From: Manis javanica
Lineage: Eukaryota > Chordata > Mammalia > Pholidota > Manidae
NCBI RefSeq assembly: GCF_040802235.1
Contig: NC_133169.1
Coordinates: forward strand, 41,547,034 to 41,611,033
Direction of reading: 5' to 3'
Length of the DNA stretch: 64,000 bases
Translations under genes and position numbers: made by a program
Part shown: positions 26,181 to 38,586 of the stretch, piece after piece
Position numbering within the stretch: the stretch's first letter is position 1
How the letters are laid out: every line of letters starts with the position of its first letter
The notes under the pieces: model-generated
Databases searched by the model: none
Seen by the model: the letters and a program-made list of their open reading frames with translations, nothing else
What the model was told of the DNA's origin: nothing

Positions 26181-27891
26181 AATGGCAAAGTGTCTCTGCA
26201 ATGAAGATTTAAGTTTTCTAATCTCGCTCTTCTTTGCCTATCCAGCATCCACTAATAAGGCATATTCACTATTCTTAAATCAGAAAATGACCAACTTCTA
26301 GCCCTGGTCTAGGTCATTTTCTCCATGATTCAGGTGTTAGAAAATAAAGTTTAAGGAAGTGAAGGGTTGGGCTGAGGAATCCTCGGAGATCAGGACACAG
26401 TGGTGGAGTCTAAAAGTTGACTCCAATTTCTGGGTCTAATAGGTGTAAATGAGGGAGGATAGGACATATGCTTATATTTAGGAATAAGAAACAATGTTAT
26501 CTTTTACCCATCTGTCCTCTTTGGAAATGCAAGACAGAAAAATAAGGTGCCTTTGAAAGCTCCACAATAAAGTTTTCTCCCTTTGTTTTCCATGGTGTAG
26601 AAGCATTGGATTTTCTGAAACACATATGAACTCCCAGCTGACTTGTCTGTAAACATTTAAATCACCCCATACTTATAAATTTTAAAACCAAACTTTTATA
26701 AAATTACATCTTGTTCTTTGTAATGCACAACATCCCTTTTTTAGATAATGAAATGTGTGGTAAGTAAACTCCACAATAGGAAAGTAAGATGCAAAGTCTG
26801 AGGACTTAAAATTGGAGTTTAGTCAAGTGGGGAAAAGCATGGGGAAGAGAAGAGATAAAAACAACTTTCTCTACTTCAGAAGAGTACTGGCTAATAAACA
26901 ATTATAAAAAAGATTAAATAAATTAAGCTAAATGAAGATATAAAAATAGAAAAAATTAGTAATGTATATTAATTTCCTAAAAAAGAAAAAACCCTTTAAC
27001 CTCAAAAGAATCACATTCCTTTTACATGAAAATTTTATAAAATGAAAAATAAATTAGGCCACCAGACAATTTAAGTACAGTGAAAAACATGTGATTTCAA
27101 ATTGCCCTGTTTGTTTCTATTAAACGATATCATTCAGAAGCTGGAACAATGAAGGATAGAGCAGGTAGGACTCATTTATCTTTATCAAAACTACATTAAA
27201 AAGTTGAATAACCCATTGTTCTAGATAACATCTTGCAAAATTTTGGGGGGCAAAAATTAAGTGGCTGGCCTTCTCCAAAATTTTATGTGTGCTATTATGT
27301 CCACAAATCATGTGGATGGATTTCAGCTGAGAAGATTAATTACACAGAGTCAAACCAATTTTTATTCCAACAAGAGATGATACCAATACTGGCTTGACTG
27401 AATTAAACGTAGACGACCAAAAGCATCATTTGTAGGAAAATTCATGAGACATTGAAATACATTTGAGATACAATCAAAACAACATTTGGCAAGTTAATTT
27501 CTTTGAAGTGGTAAATGTGTAAACTGTCTAAAGACAAACATTGGTGAGCAGCTGGAGAAGTAGCTGAGATGAGCATTTCCTCTGCCCTGACAGACCACAG
27601 CAGGAAACGGAACTGCGTGATTTCCAGGGGATGCACGTTTTGTGGAGAGCAGATGGGTGCCTGCTAAGGCCCCAGCCTGACTCCTACTCCATCCCAAATC
27701 CTCCCTGATCTGACTCTCACACCTTTCAAAAAATGGCCATATCCTCAAAATTCTATAGTCAACTTTCTAAATCCCAATAGTTGCTGGCATGTGGGTGATT
27801 TGTCAAGTTCATAGGCAAAGAATATTTAAATCCACATGTGATGATAAAGTCTTACATCCATTCTTCAAACTTAGCAGCAAATGCAGTTTTT

Positions 27892-28835
27892 TTAGAAGGT
27901 GGTTATCCTTCCTGAGGGTAAGCACCTCCCCAGCGCCTTCTGTAGGGCTCCTGTGACATCCTTGTTCCTGAAGCCATAGATTAGTGGGCTGAGAAGGGCA
28001 GTGAGGATAGTGTAGACGGCAGACACAGCCTTGTCCTGTTTGGGGGTGTGGTAAGAGTGAGGCAGCACGTGGGTGTACATGGCGGCTCCGTAGAACAGGC
28101 TGCCAGCTACCATGTGTGAGGAGCAAGTGGCCACTGCCTTTCCCCTCCGTCTGCCTCACTCATCCTGTGGACCATGATGAGAATCCCTGTGTAAGAGGCT
28201 GAGATGATGGAGAAAGGGATGAGGAGCATGGTGATGCAGCAGTCACACATGGCCGCCTCATAATCCGAGGTGACCATGCAGGAGAGTTTCAGGAGGGCGG
28301 GGACCTCACAGAAGAAGTGGTTGATTTCCCGAGAGGCACGGAAAGGGAACTGCATGGCGACTGGTGTGAGCAAGAAGCCGTCTACAGACCCTCCCAGCCA
28401 GGCTGCCAGCACAATGAGTAAGCAGACATTGCAGCTCATGAGGGCAGGACAGCGGAGGGTGTGGCAGGCGGCCACGTAGCTGTCATAGGCCATGAGGCCC
28501 AGCAGGAAGCACTCGGCGCCTGCCCAGGTCAAGTAGAGGAAGTGCTGGGCAGTGCAGGCTGCGCAGGAGCTTGCCTGCTGGCCCACCATCCAGTCCACCA
28601 GCACCTCGGGCTTGATGGTGGAGAGGTCCAGGAGGTCCAGAAGAGCGAGCTGGTGGAGCAGGAAGCACATGGGTGTGTGTGGGGGGGGTTCCCAGGGATG
28701 ACGGTGATCATGGTGGTGCTGCTGGCTATGGAAATGGCAAAGCCCAGGAGGATGAGGACAAAAAGGAGCCAGGGAAAATGGCCGTTCTCAGGAAGGACAA
28801 AGTCATCCTACACAGAATAGCTGCCCTGCTCCATG
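27892..28835 (-). pseudogene. OR2T27: Olfactory receptor pseudogene, OR2T27-like
   Basis: The whole receptor is present from an ATG at 28835-28833 (MEQGSYSV) to a stop at 27894-27892 after GRITTF, both ends matching human OR2T27 from memory. Lesions: a TAG at codon 9; a frameshift in the C-rich run near 28680 just before the PMCF motif; and a one-base loss near 28150, in the codons before the ATCSSH motif. The DRY box reads AYDSY, which would itself harm G-protein coupling, and the TM7 motif is altered to [11 protein letters not shown]. Retained features include [16 protein letters not shown]. Length equals an ordinary OR, so decay is by small mutations only. It shares orientation with the intact gene at 17062-18030. 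Confidence 0.92.
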
Positions 28836-30204
28836 GCTCTGCAGGTTACATGAAAGAGAGGTGGATATGGTGGGTGAAGTTGGACCCAAAAGATAAATAT
28901 TTGATTTGCTTCAAGTATTGTCATACAGCCATGGACAAAGCGAGACATATTAATCATACCTCATTGTGTAATTTCCCCCTTTTTCTAATACTTCCTGGGG
29001 TTGATTCCAGCTAATGGGCTGCTTTGAGGAATTAGTCTTTGTCCTTTGGGTCCTAAGTAAGTCCCACCCCCAGGGATGAAGTTGGGAACTTGAAGTGCCT
29101 GGGACAGCCTGAGCGGCTACGTCACCCCACGCCATCACCCATTCAAGGCTGATATGTTTGATTTGCTGACTATTACTTCTGAACTTAAAGGTCATGATGA
29201 AACCACTTTGTGTCTTTGGGCTCAAAAACATTTATTTGTTTTTTTGTTTTGTTCACATGCAATCTTACATTAAGGAGAAAATAGATAAAGGAGAGAACAT
29301 CGAACTTGTCATACTGGATAGGGATGGACTGGTGGGTAATAAAAGGATGGCATTCCCGACTTCTATACTTTTTCCCCTCCACTAGACTCCAGTTCTCACA
29401 ATTGGAAATCAGTTTGAAGATTTCTCCTGAGCATGTATTTTGCATATAAAAAGATTACAACTTTGACTAATTTTACCTAATTTACACTATTCTTCCCACA
29501 TTTGTACACTGTAAAATGTGAGTGCTTAGCATATATTCATTAGGTATTGTGTATTTGAAAATCATTCCCTGTTGGATTAAGAAACATGAACACTCTGAGC
29601 TTTGAGAGGCAACCTAAGAAATCTTAGAAAGAAGATAATAAGAGAAAAATTTGGGGTCAGATAATGTTTATTTTCCTTCTTTTAGCAGAAAACTGATAAT
29701 ACACAACTGACCAACGTAATTAGTGAGATGGTACCAATAACTAATGAATAACTTTTTTAATAGAAAAATGAATGGAAAAGAAACTGATTTAAATGATGCT
29801 GGAGGACATTACCTCCCAAAAGAGAGGATTCCTACATAAACCTGAATTTTTTTTTACTAGATTTGTGCCTCTACAGCTATTTCAGATAATATTTCACCAC
29901 GCTTATGAACTGGTAGGTTATTTGACACATGGTTTCCATTGGCATCGGGTCTCTTTTGTTAACCAGCAGTGATGTGGACTGTTGGGGACCTGGGACATGG
30001 CTGTTCTAAACAGAGATGTGCTATAAGCAAAAATTACATTGATGATTCAAAGACAGTGTGAAAAAAGATATGCAGCATATATCATTAACATGTATAGAGG
30101 ATATATATTGAAATGATATTCTGGATATGTCTGTCTAAATAACATAGGTTAAAATTAGTTTTATCTATTTCTTTTCACATTTTTAATTTTGCTTCTGGAA
30201 ATTT
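28836..30204. other. No recognised feature
   Basis: AT-rich unique DNA between the OR2T27-like pseudogene and the retroviral fragment. No repeat or gene is recognised. Confidence 0.5.
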
Positions 30205-31520
30205 TTAAATGACCTCTGCAGGGACAAGGATGTCATCATCATACGGAGGAGCTGATGCCAGCATGACTTTAAGTGTTGTTTGTTTCTCCTTTTTGGGAAT
30301 TAAAGGAGTATCCTCATCAACTTCTCCAAGGGGATCTTCCTTTCTGTCTCTTTCTTTATTAGTGCCACATCCTTTCCTATTGCCTTTTGTTTTCTGCCTG
30401 TCACTTTCCTCTTGAGATTCTGACTTGGATGGCTTTTGCGGAAGGGTCTCTACCTGCTGTCTAGGTTCTAAAACCTCTTTGATTAAATTCCACAATGCAA
30501 AGGCATCTGTAGGGACCTTCTCAGGTCTGTGGCTGGCATAATATTACCTTAACTCTTCTCCAACCTTCTGCCAGGTAGCGAGACTCACTGTGCCTTGGTC
30601 AGGAAACCAAGGACAACATTCCTGGACAAAATGTAAGAATTTTGCTAACTGTCCATTGGCGACTTTAATACTCATCTCCAAGCATATGCATTAAAACTTC
30701 AATAAAGAGTCCTCTTTCTTTAGACTCAGTATGGCCCCTAGCTTAAAATGTTCTGGATTCTCTGCTCTTCCTTGCCCTGTTATGCTTTACAGGGGGGTCT
30801 GCAGCACCCCGAGCAGAATCCTATCCGTCCCCAAGATAAATGCTTACCTTCAAGTCCCACGTTGGGCGCCACTTCCCGGAGTCCAGCTCCATCAAGGGGT
30901 GGGATGCCCAAAGGATGAGACAGCGTCGGTGAATGAGGAGACAAGACACGAGTCAGGCTGGTTGCATCTCCTATCAATCATGTTAGCAGTGTTTTATTTA
31001 TATGATATCCATCCCAGACATTTGTCCTTTGATCAGTGATGTTACAATCTTCATTTTTCCTTTGATCAGTAATGATAGAATCTTTTCTCCTTTTTGTTTC
31101 TAACTTATTCCAACTCACTACCTTTAATTGTAGACAGATATCATTTCCTGCTTTATGCTGTTCTATGTCTAATTTTTCTGACTGATTATTATGAAAGCGA
31201 TTGCTAAAGTAAGTGAAGTGTTCAAGGTGATAGACAGTGGTCAAAGAAAGGTCAGCTAATAGACTAGCCGAATATTATTATTATCATCTAAGGGGTGAAT
31301 ACAGTAACCACATCTTATCTTCCTATAATACTTGTTCTACATAGATATTCTTGTTTGGCTTGGGGGGTTCATAAACACCTCTTATTAAATATGCCGGGCC
31401 ATGTGATTCTAATGTTACCATTATTGCAAAACGGAGGGCATGCTTCAATTAACTTCAAAGGTGTAGCTTAATTATTTAATTCTGGGTTTTTCCCAGAATT
31501 ACTAGTTTCCTTATGATCAG
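30205..31520 (-). mobile_element. Endogenous retrovirus fragment, betaretrovirus-like (class II): 5' LTR region, primer site, start of gag
   Basis: On the minus strand the order is LTR-type sequence with an AATAAA box near 31000, a primer-binding site at 30871-30854 matching the lysine tRNA (Lys-1,2) type, a short leader, then a Gag matrix-like region at about 30700-30205. That region resembles betaretroviral matrix proteins (CPWFPDQGT, and WNLIKEVLE followed by a charged stretch). No pol, env or 3' LTR follows. The element is a broken, truncated fossil. Its outer LTR border is uncertain, and without a second LTR its age cannot be judged from this window. Confidence 0.8.
30854..30871 (-). other. 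Retroviral primer-binding site (lysine tRNA type)
   Basis: The minus strand reads tggcgcccaacgtgggac, one base from the Lys-1,2 primer-binding sequence used by several betaretroviruses and lentiviruses. It lies between LTR-like and gag-like sequence, as expected. Confidence 0.85.
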
Positions 31521-31764
31521 TGTTCTAAATGCTTACTTGAAAATCACTGTTCCCATCAGGGTTGCTTGTGTTATCAGGAAGATGATACTCCAAGCAAAAG
31601 CCCAATTATCATGATAATAGCCAAAAACAAAAAGGACAGGTAGAAGGAGGAGCCAGCTGCGAGGACACCTGCTTTGCAGGTGCCCTTCTTGTGCCTGAAC
31701 TTTGTCAAACAGCCTGAGTGGCACGGCTCCTGCCAGGTGAATCTGGAAGGCATTGCACTGAGCT

Positions 31765-31870
31765 AAGCCAGACAGAGACAAACACTGTATGGCCTCACTT
31801 ACATGTGGAATCCAAAAAACAAGCATACAAACAAGCAATTTCATATTAACACAGAATAGAATTAAAAAAA
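31765..31870 (+). mobile_element. L1 3' end fragment
   Basis: The plus strand carries the end of ORF2 (gctaagccagacagagacaa, then tggcctcacttacatgtgga) and an A-rich tail near 31860. It is a very short 5'-truncated copy next to the retroviral fragment. Confidence 0.75.
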
Positions 31871-31879
31871 ATAAAACTA

Positions 31880-33325
31880 TGTATCCTTAGAAATCTTTCC
31901 ATCTATAGCACTCCCTTTAATGTATCCTGTTATGCTGATTGAATGGACGTAAATTCTTTGAGTTGTCATTTATCCGGGAATTGTTTAATTTCTGCATATT
32001 TGAATGAGACTTTTGCTCTTAGAGGATTCTTGGTGAAGGTCCTTCAGGTTCAGTACATTAAGCATATCATGCCCCTTGCTTCTGGCCTGTATGGTTCTGC
32101 TGAGTAGTCTACTGACAGCCTGATGGGGTTTCCCTCATAACTAATATTTTTAATTCTCTGGTTGACTTCAGTACTCTCTCCTGTGGTTAAACTTTGTCTT
32201 TTACGCTTCCTGGTGTGCAGGGTAATAGGTTCATGAAGAAGGTGAAGACAGTTTACTCCCCAGTGCCCAGTTCTCCTTTAAGGTGGAGCCTTAGGGTGCA
32301 GCTGGTGGGCAATGGGCAGGGCTGCCTTTCTGCCTGTCTGCCAGCAGTGGTTGGTCCATGTCAGCAGAGGAGCCCACAGGCCTCTGGGCCCTTTGGGTGC
32401 CTTGAGGCACTTCTGCTGGGATGAACTATAAGTAGAGCTGCCCTCTGCCTGCTTGTCAGCAAAGGCAGCTGCTGCTGGGCCAAGATGGCAGGACAGGGCA
32501 GGAGTGCAGGGAGCTGCTGTGGGCCTCCTTCAAGTGAGGGAGCTAGAGTACAGGGCTGGTTCATGCACGTGCCCACCATGTGAACTGGGGGAGGGCCAGG
32601 GGCACCTGGAAGTGTCTTCCCTCTGCCTGAAGGCACTGCAGTCTGCCTGGCTGAGTGGGCTGGGCAGGGTGGGGGCACAAGGAAGGGCTGCCGTGTGGCT
32701 GAGCTGCAGGGAGGGAGATGGAGTGCTCGGAATTGGTTCCTGTGAATACCCAGGCAGCTGGACTGAGGCGTTGCTGGGAAGGCACCATCCGCCTGCCCTT
32801 TATCCTTGGAAAGAGCTCCCTTGACCCATGCATGTGTGGCACACTGCTCACTGCTGGTAAATCATTCGATGTGTGGTCTCCTCTTGGAACTCAGTGGGAC
32901 CGATGGACGATGCTTTTCCTCCACAAGTTACAGGATCATGGCCTCCCAGAATGCTGCACAATTCCCTGGAGTGCAGCCCTGTCACTCACCAAAGCCCAGT
33001 GCTATGTGGACTCATCTGCCTGGAGCATTTATCTGGGCCCGTGTGCTAGATCCCCGAGTGCTTATCCACTCTCTGTTCCACTCCTCTCCCTCCCACTTGT
33101 GGGCTGGAATGGGGAACGGGTCTGGGTCCCAATCAGTCATGGCTCCGTCACTTCACCCTTCGCAGTTTTGCCTTCTCTTCACCAGGTGCAGATGGTCTAT
33201 TCTGCTGCTTTTGGGTCATTTTCAGGGTTAGTAGTATTTGCTGCTGTTGCTTCCTTATTTTGTACAAGGAGGATGTCTCTGCTTTGCCTTCCTCCCCTGC
33301 CGTCATTTCCACAGCTCAGCAAGTT
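31880..33325 (-). mobile_element. L1 5' half: ORF1 C-terminal region and long 5' UTR
   Basis: On the minus strand 32160-31890 resembles the ORF1 C-terminal coding block, as at 3022-3312. From about 32200 to 33325 lies a GC-rich L1 5' UTR ending in a C-rich stretch (cttcctcccctgccgtcatt) that is the complement of the usual AAGATGGCGG-type L1 start. ORF2 is absent and ORF1 is incomplete, so the copy is internally or 3' deleted. Its 5' UTR differs from that at 3861-4845, implying another subfamily. Long open frames here (for example 32718-33338, plus) are GC-driven. Confidence 0.7.
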
Positions 33326-33658
33326 AGTATTTGCTTAATCAGAATCTCTGTAATTTTCTAATACATGTTGATGTGTGACAGTGTCATCAAGAAACCCCAT
33401 GACCTGATTTCTGGCAACTCCAGTATAAAAACCAAGTATTTTAACCCATATTTGTGAATTCTTCCCTTTCTTGGAAATTTGAAATCATAATGAGCAGTTC
33501 CATTTCTGCATGTGCATGGAAATTCCTCTGTTTAGGACAACTGATACACACACACAGTCATACACACTCACACTCAATAAATATTTATTTACTCATTTCA
33601 GATGTAAATGAATGATTATTAAATCCAAATTTCTGTTCGTTCATTTATGTGAATCTTC
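33326..33658. other. Spacer with a short CA-rich tract
   Basis: No gene is seen. A short (CA)-rich stretch lies at about 33548-33575, close to the 5' end of the next OR pseudogene. Confidence 0.5.
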
Positions 33659-34536
33659 ACAGAAACCATTAACTGGGTGGACAATCACACTGCACAGTCT
33701 GATTTCATCCTGCTGGGAATCTTCAGTCAATCCAAATGTCCAGCTGTCCTTTTTGTGGTCATTTTCATGGTTTTCCTGATGGCCTTGCCTGGAAGGCCAT
33801 CAGGATGGAAATCCTTCTGATACGCTCTGAGGCCCGGCTCCACACCCCCATGTACTTTCTCATCAGCCAGTTGTGTCTCATGGACGTGACGTACATTTCT
33901 GTCACTGTACCCAAGATGCTCGTGGACCAGGTCACGGGTGTGAACACAATCTCAGCCCCCGGATGTGGGATGCAGATGTTCCTCTATGTGACACTGTCAG
34001 GTTCAGAATTTTTATTTCCAGCTGTCATAGGTTATGACTGCTATGCAGCCATCTGGCGTCCTTCTCATTACCCTGTCCTCATGAACCACAGGGCATGCAT
34101 CCTCCTTGCATCGGGCTCTGGGACTCTGGCATCTGTGGATGGCTCTTTGTTCACTCCCATCACCATGACCTTCCCCTTCTGCAGATCCCGGGAGATCCAT
34201 CATTTCTTCTGTGAGGTCCCTGCTGTGATGAAGCTCTCCTGCTCAGACACCTCCATGTATGAGACACTCATCTACCTCTGCTGCGTCCTCATGCTGCTCA
34301 TCCCTGTGACCATCATTTCAGGCTCCTGTGGTTTCATCCTCCTCACCATCCACAGGATGAACTCAGCAGAGGGCCGGAAGAAGGCCTTTGCCACCTGCTC
34401 CTCCCACATGACTGTGGTCACCCTCTTCTATGGGGTTGTCGTCTACACCTACATGCTCCCCAGCTCCAACCACACCCCTGAGAAGGATATGGTGGTGTCT
34501 GTCCTTTACATCATACTCACTCCTGTGCTAAACCCA
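33659..34536 (+). pseudogene. Olfactory receptor pseudogene, OR2T4-like, truncated in TM7
   Basis: Class II OR of the OR2T1/OR2T4 type. The codon at the expected start is ACA (33659-33661) instead of ATG. A frameshift lies near 33790, after LMALPG. From there one frame runs on with [44 protein letters not shown], a changed TM5 end (ISGSCGF) and [13 protein letters not shown] to LTPVLNP. The DRY box is changed to GYDCY. Homology stops abruptly after the NP of TM7 (34536), so the final IY, the eighth helix and the C terminus are gone and unrelated AT-rich DNA follows. It is the closest relative in the window of the pseudogene at 51971-52931, which lies in opposite orientation. Confidence 0.92.
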
Positions 34537-35389
34537 GTAAGACTCTTTCAAATATTTCATATATGTAAGTGTTATGCACAATACAGAAAAAATAGGACAT
34601 AGAAGTGCTTTGATGAAATAATGGAAAAATAATTTCCAATTTAACAAAAATGATGAATTCTCTATTGCAAGAAACAACAAAAATCCAAGCACAAGAAACA
34701 TTCTGAAGCAAAAGGATATGTCATAATTAATAAACAATCACTGATGAAAGAGACTGATCATAGAGACAAAGGGTATAACTAGCGGTAAAAGATACATCAT
34801 AGGAAATGACGCAGACCAGGACAAATTTCAGCAAACATATTGAAAACATTGAATTAAAAAAATTAACTTAGAATTTATATTCAGTATAAATGTCCTTCCA
34901 ACTTGAAGATAAATTGTTCTAAAAAGGATGAAGTTGTAAACATCTTCAAACAATGGATATTTTGGAAAAACTGATAAGAATCAATTTTGGTAGAATTCAA
35001 GTACTTCATCACACATATACCAAGCAAGGGAAATGCTAATGAAGAAAAAATATGTCAGTGAAGTAACTGACACTTTAATAAGTTATTTCACTTTTGATGA
35101 AACAAAAATTGAGTCTGCCTCTCCACCACTCAGGTACTAGTTGTTTATGTCAGAGTGAGTAATAGAGAACTTATTTTGAAAAACAGGGGTTGTGATTTTA
35201 CCATGCTTGGTGACTTCCTGAAGGAGAAGTGCATGAGCTGTTTCCTCTGCTTTGCAGACACCCAGTGCTGGGTGATGCTTCAGGATGCAGTAGACAAAGG
35301 CCCTGAACTCACCTGCTCCAGTGGCCACAGCAAACCTACAGCTACATGTGCACTAGCTCAGAAATATTCTGAACCGAAGTGAACAAAAC
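34537..35389. other. AT-rich DNA, possibly old L1 ORF1 remnants
   Basis: A short stretch at 34860-34925 (gaatttatattcagtataaa, then tgtccttccaacttgaagat) resembles an old L1 ORF1 coding block, but the match is weak. Nothing else is recognised. Confidence 0.35.
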
Positions 35390-37604
35390 CTTCATGACAA
35401 AGGAAAATAGAGTCACATCGAGATAGGGTGAAGAGGCAGAGACATGTTCTTGACAAAATCCCAAAACCTGGTCAGCAACTCACAATTAACTGGAATCTCG
35501 GAAATATTGAACCTTCCTTGAGGAGCAAGGAATTTGTACTCATATCACACACACCAACTCTTGGTCTTTCACCGGAAAGAACAGCCCCTAAGTCATAAAA
35601 GCAAGTGGGACTGTGTACAGGAGATGTGTAGAACTGTAGGAAATTAAAAACTTGCTCTTAACTGGCTTGCATGCATGCCCACAATCTTAAGACCCATGAC
35701 AAGAGCAGCAGTTTGAGAAATGCATAGAGCCTTATGCTAAGGAGACACACTTCCTAACCTTAAAAGAATTGAAGGAGAGTTGGGATCCTGTTGGGTATCT
35801 TCCATAAATGGAAAGAATTGTTGCCATGATTTATTTTATTTAATTCTACCTTGCTGGACCCAAACTTGGAAGCACCATTGTTGAAATCTTCATGTACTGT
35901 ACTAGTGCAGGTTGGTGTGTAATCACCCCATGCCATAGACATGTCACACCAGCTGACACGCACATTGCCCCATCAATGCCACAACTCCACCACCTACAGC
36001 CCAGTGAGTGCCAAGTCTCTGGGACACAGTCGCATCTCTTCTGGGTGTGCCTCCTTAGTCATGCAACAGCCACATAAACTGTGGACCCACATGGGAGGCG
36101 CCGGCAGGGCCTGGATTTATTGGTCAGGTGGAACTACACTTCTGGAACCCCTGGATCATTTCGTATACATCTCCTCCAAGATGCAAAGAGGTTGCTGCTT
36201 TGCTTATTACATAGTATGAAACAGAATTAACCAAAGTGATGAGACAGAGGAATGTCTTCCAAGTAAAGTAAAAGACAAAACTTTTTTCCAAGTGAAAAAA
36301 AGATGTAATGAAATGTACTAAGTAATCTACATGACAAGGAGTTCAGAGTCGTGATCATAAATATGTCCACTGAACTCAGGAAAAAAACATTAGAATATCG
36401 AGAATTTTTTAAAAATGTAGAAAATACATGCAAAAAACAAACAAGTCATGCCTCTAAAGAATATTATTGAGCTTAATAATAAATGAGGTTTCAGTGGGAG
36501 ACCGCATGATAAGGAAGAGCATATCAGTGATCTGGAAGACAAGACGGTGGAACTTACCCAAGTCACTCACCCAACCTACTCACCCAAATAAGACAACACC
36601 AAGATCCCCACACAAAGTCACACTCTTATTAAAGTGTGAAAAAGTAAAAATTAAAGAGAGGATCTTAGAAGTAGCAAGAAATAAACCACTTATTACATAT
36701 AAAGGAAGCACCATATGGCTATCAGCAGATTTTTTAGTAAAAATTCCTCAGCACTCAAAGCAGCAGGATGACATATTCAAAGTATGACAGGAGAAGTCCC
36801 CCAGACAACTGTGCTCCAACCAGCACGGCCGTCACTCAGAGCAGACGGAGAGATGAGAAGTTTCCGACAAGCAAAACCTCAAGGGCTTCATCACCAGATG
36901 AACTAAACCAGACTTACCAGAAACATGAAAGGGACTTCAATAAGCTGAAATAAAATGGCACCATTTAATGACAAGAAAACATGTGAAAGTAAATTCATCA
37001 CTGAAAATTTATATAAGAGAGCAAAAGATATATAAGAGGTATATATGATAGTTACTAACTTTCAAAATATGAATTTTTAAAGTTAGTTAAAATCAAAAGA
37101 AAAAGTAGTAGTACACTATGAAAATTACAATAATTAAGGGGTGCATAAAATAAAAATATGCAAAACACTGCATCAAAAACAAAATATGTGAGAAAGTGAA
37201 AATGTAGAATTGTGTATTGTATTGAAACTGAAGCTGCTCTCAACCTAAGCAGTCTGTTACACATAGGATGTCACAGGAGATCCTCACAGTGAAAGCAAAG
37301 ATAACATTGTAGTAATTACACACAGGAGGATGAGAAAGTAACCTCAATGTGCTGTAACATTACAAAACCACAGGGAATAGAGAAAGGAAAGAATAGAATT
37401 ACAAAAAGAAAAACAAAATAATTAACACAATAACAATAATATGTATGGACATATAACTACTTTAAATGCAATTGGGTATGTTTTTTTCTCAAAAACAGGA
37501 GTCATCTGTATGTACCAAAGAAAGACTCATTTCAGAAATAAGGATAAATAAAGAATGAAAATGAAGATACACAAAAAGATGTTCCAGGAAATTGTGAGTG
37601 AAAA
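35390..37604 (+). mobile_element. Old L1, left part: 5' UTR, ORF1, start of ORF2
   Basis: 35390-36240 resembles old L1M 5' UTRs (for example gagcagcagtttgagaaatg followed by aaggagacacacttcc). ORF1-like sequence follows to about 36950, including isDLEDKTVELTQ at 36515-36560 and the C-terminal block near 36640-36780. At 37510-37600 the endonuclease part of ORF2 begins (gactcatttcagaaataagg). It is interrupted at about 37604 by a younger L1 and resumes at about 44296. All frames are broken. Confidence 0.75.
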
Positions 37605-38586
37605 TAGACCAGCTGAGTTTCAAGATGGCGGCTTGATAGGTGAGATGGAGAACTCCTCCTGAAACCCCATATAGTATGAAAACATAGTAATACAACTAAC
37701 CCTAAAACAGCAACAGGAAAGAAGGCTGCACCAGACTGCACACAGACCTCATGAACAGAGCAGACCTCACGAAACAGGGCAAGTACCAGAGCCTTGATTT
37801 GGCAGCCCCTGAGGCCTCCCAACACCAGCTTACCAGTGGGAGGAAGATAAATGGAACAGGGGAGGGGATGGAAGCCTGGGACCGCTGAACACCCACACCT
37901 GGAGCCTGGAGGTCTGCTTTGGAATGCAAACCTACCTTGTGTGGTGCTCTGGAGATTGGGGAGCTCAGATACATGGGAAGTGCTTGAGAGACTGAGATTA
38001 TGGCTGTTTGCAGAGGATGGGATCCACACCCGGCTGCTGTGTGTTAGAGGAAAGGCACGCAGTCTGAGAGGTGTCCTAGCAGTGGGAGGTCTGATGAAGG
38101 GGCAGGGTTTGCACAGAGTTTTCTGCTGGGGGTGGGTGGGTAGGAAGAGAGGCAGAGATGGACAAGGTTGTCTGGGTGTGTTTGGCCCGGCTGGTTGGAA
38201 CTTTGAGGAGCTATAGGCGCTCCATCCCCCTGGCTGCCTGCTCAGCTCCGAGGCCCCCTACTGTGACATGCAGCCGGCCGAGCCTTCCTCCTGGCCTGCT
38301 GGCACCTGCTCACAAAACAACAGTTTCTGTGATGGCGTCATGACAGCCAGAGGGAGGCCCTGCCTACAACAGCTACAGACGCAAAACACAGAGGCTTACA
38401 CCTGCATATTCCACCCACTGCTCTGAACCTGGAGATAGTCATAGCACATGGGAATCAGCAAAGAGCTCTTTTCTCTCCCAAGGCACCAGCACCACTTCCC
38501 TACAACCCTAAACCTCACTCTAGAGGCTGAGCAGCTCCAGAGACTGGAGCGTCTGGGCACTAGAGGGCAACACATACAAATAAGAA
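37605..38586 (+). promoter_or_regulatory. L1 5' UTR with presumed internal promoter
   Basis: A GC-richer non-coding block precedes ORF1. The AAGATGGCGG start is the YY1-binding element that sets the L1 start site in well-studied L1s. Long minus-strand frames across it (37532-38029) are probably chance. Confidence 0.7.

Larger units (their letters stand above)
22746..27891. other. Unique intergenic DNA with purine-rich tracts and a MIR
   Basis: I recognise no gene. Purine-rich runs lie at 22965-23030 and 25365-25435. A probable MIR is at 25975-26180, and a gatgataat-rich stretch near 23200-23250 may be another old SINE. Open frames here lack family signatures. Confidence 0.5.

Noticed and set aside
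32718-33338. A 206-residue plus-strand frame and several overlapping frames
   Set aside because: They lie in a GC-rich L1 5' UTR read backwards, without a recognisable domain or conserved start.
37532-38216. Frames of 165 (minus) and 121 residues (plus)
   Set aside because: They cross the 5' UTR of the near full-length L1 and reflect its composition.
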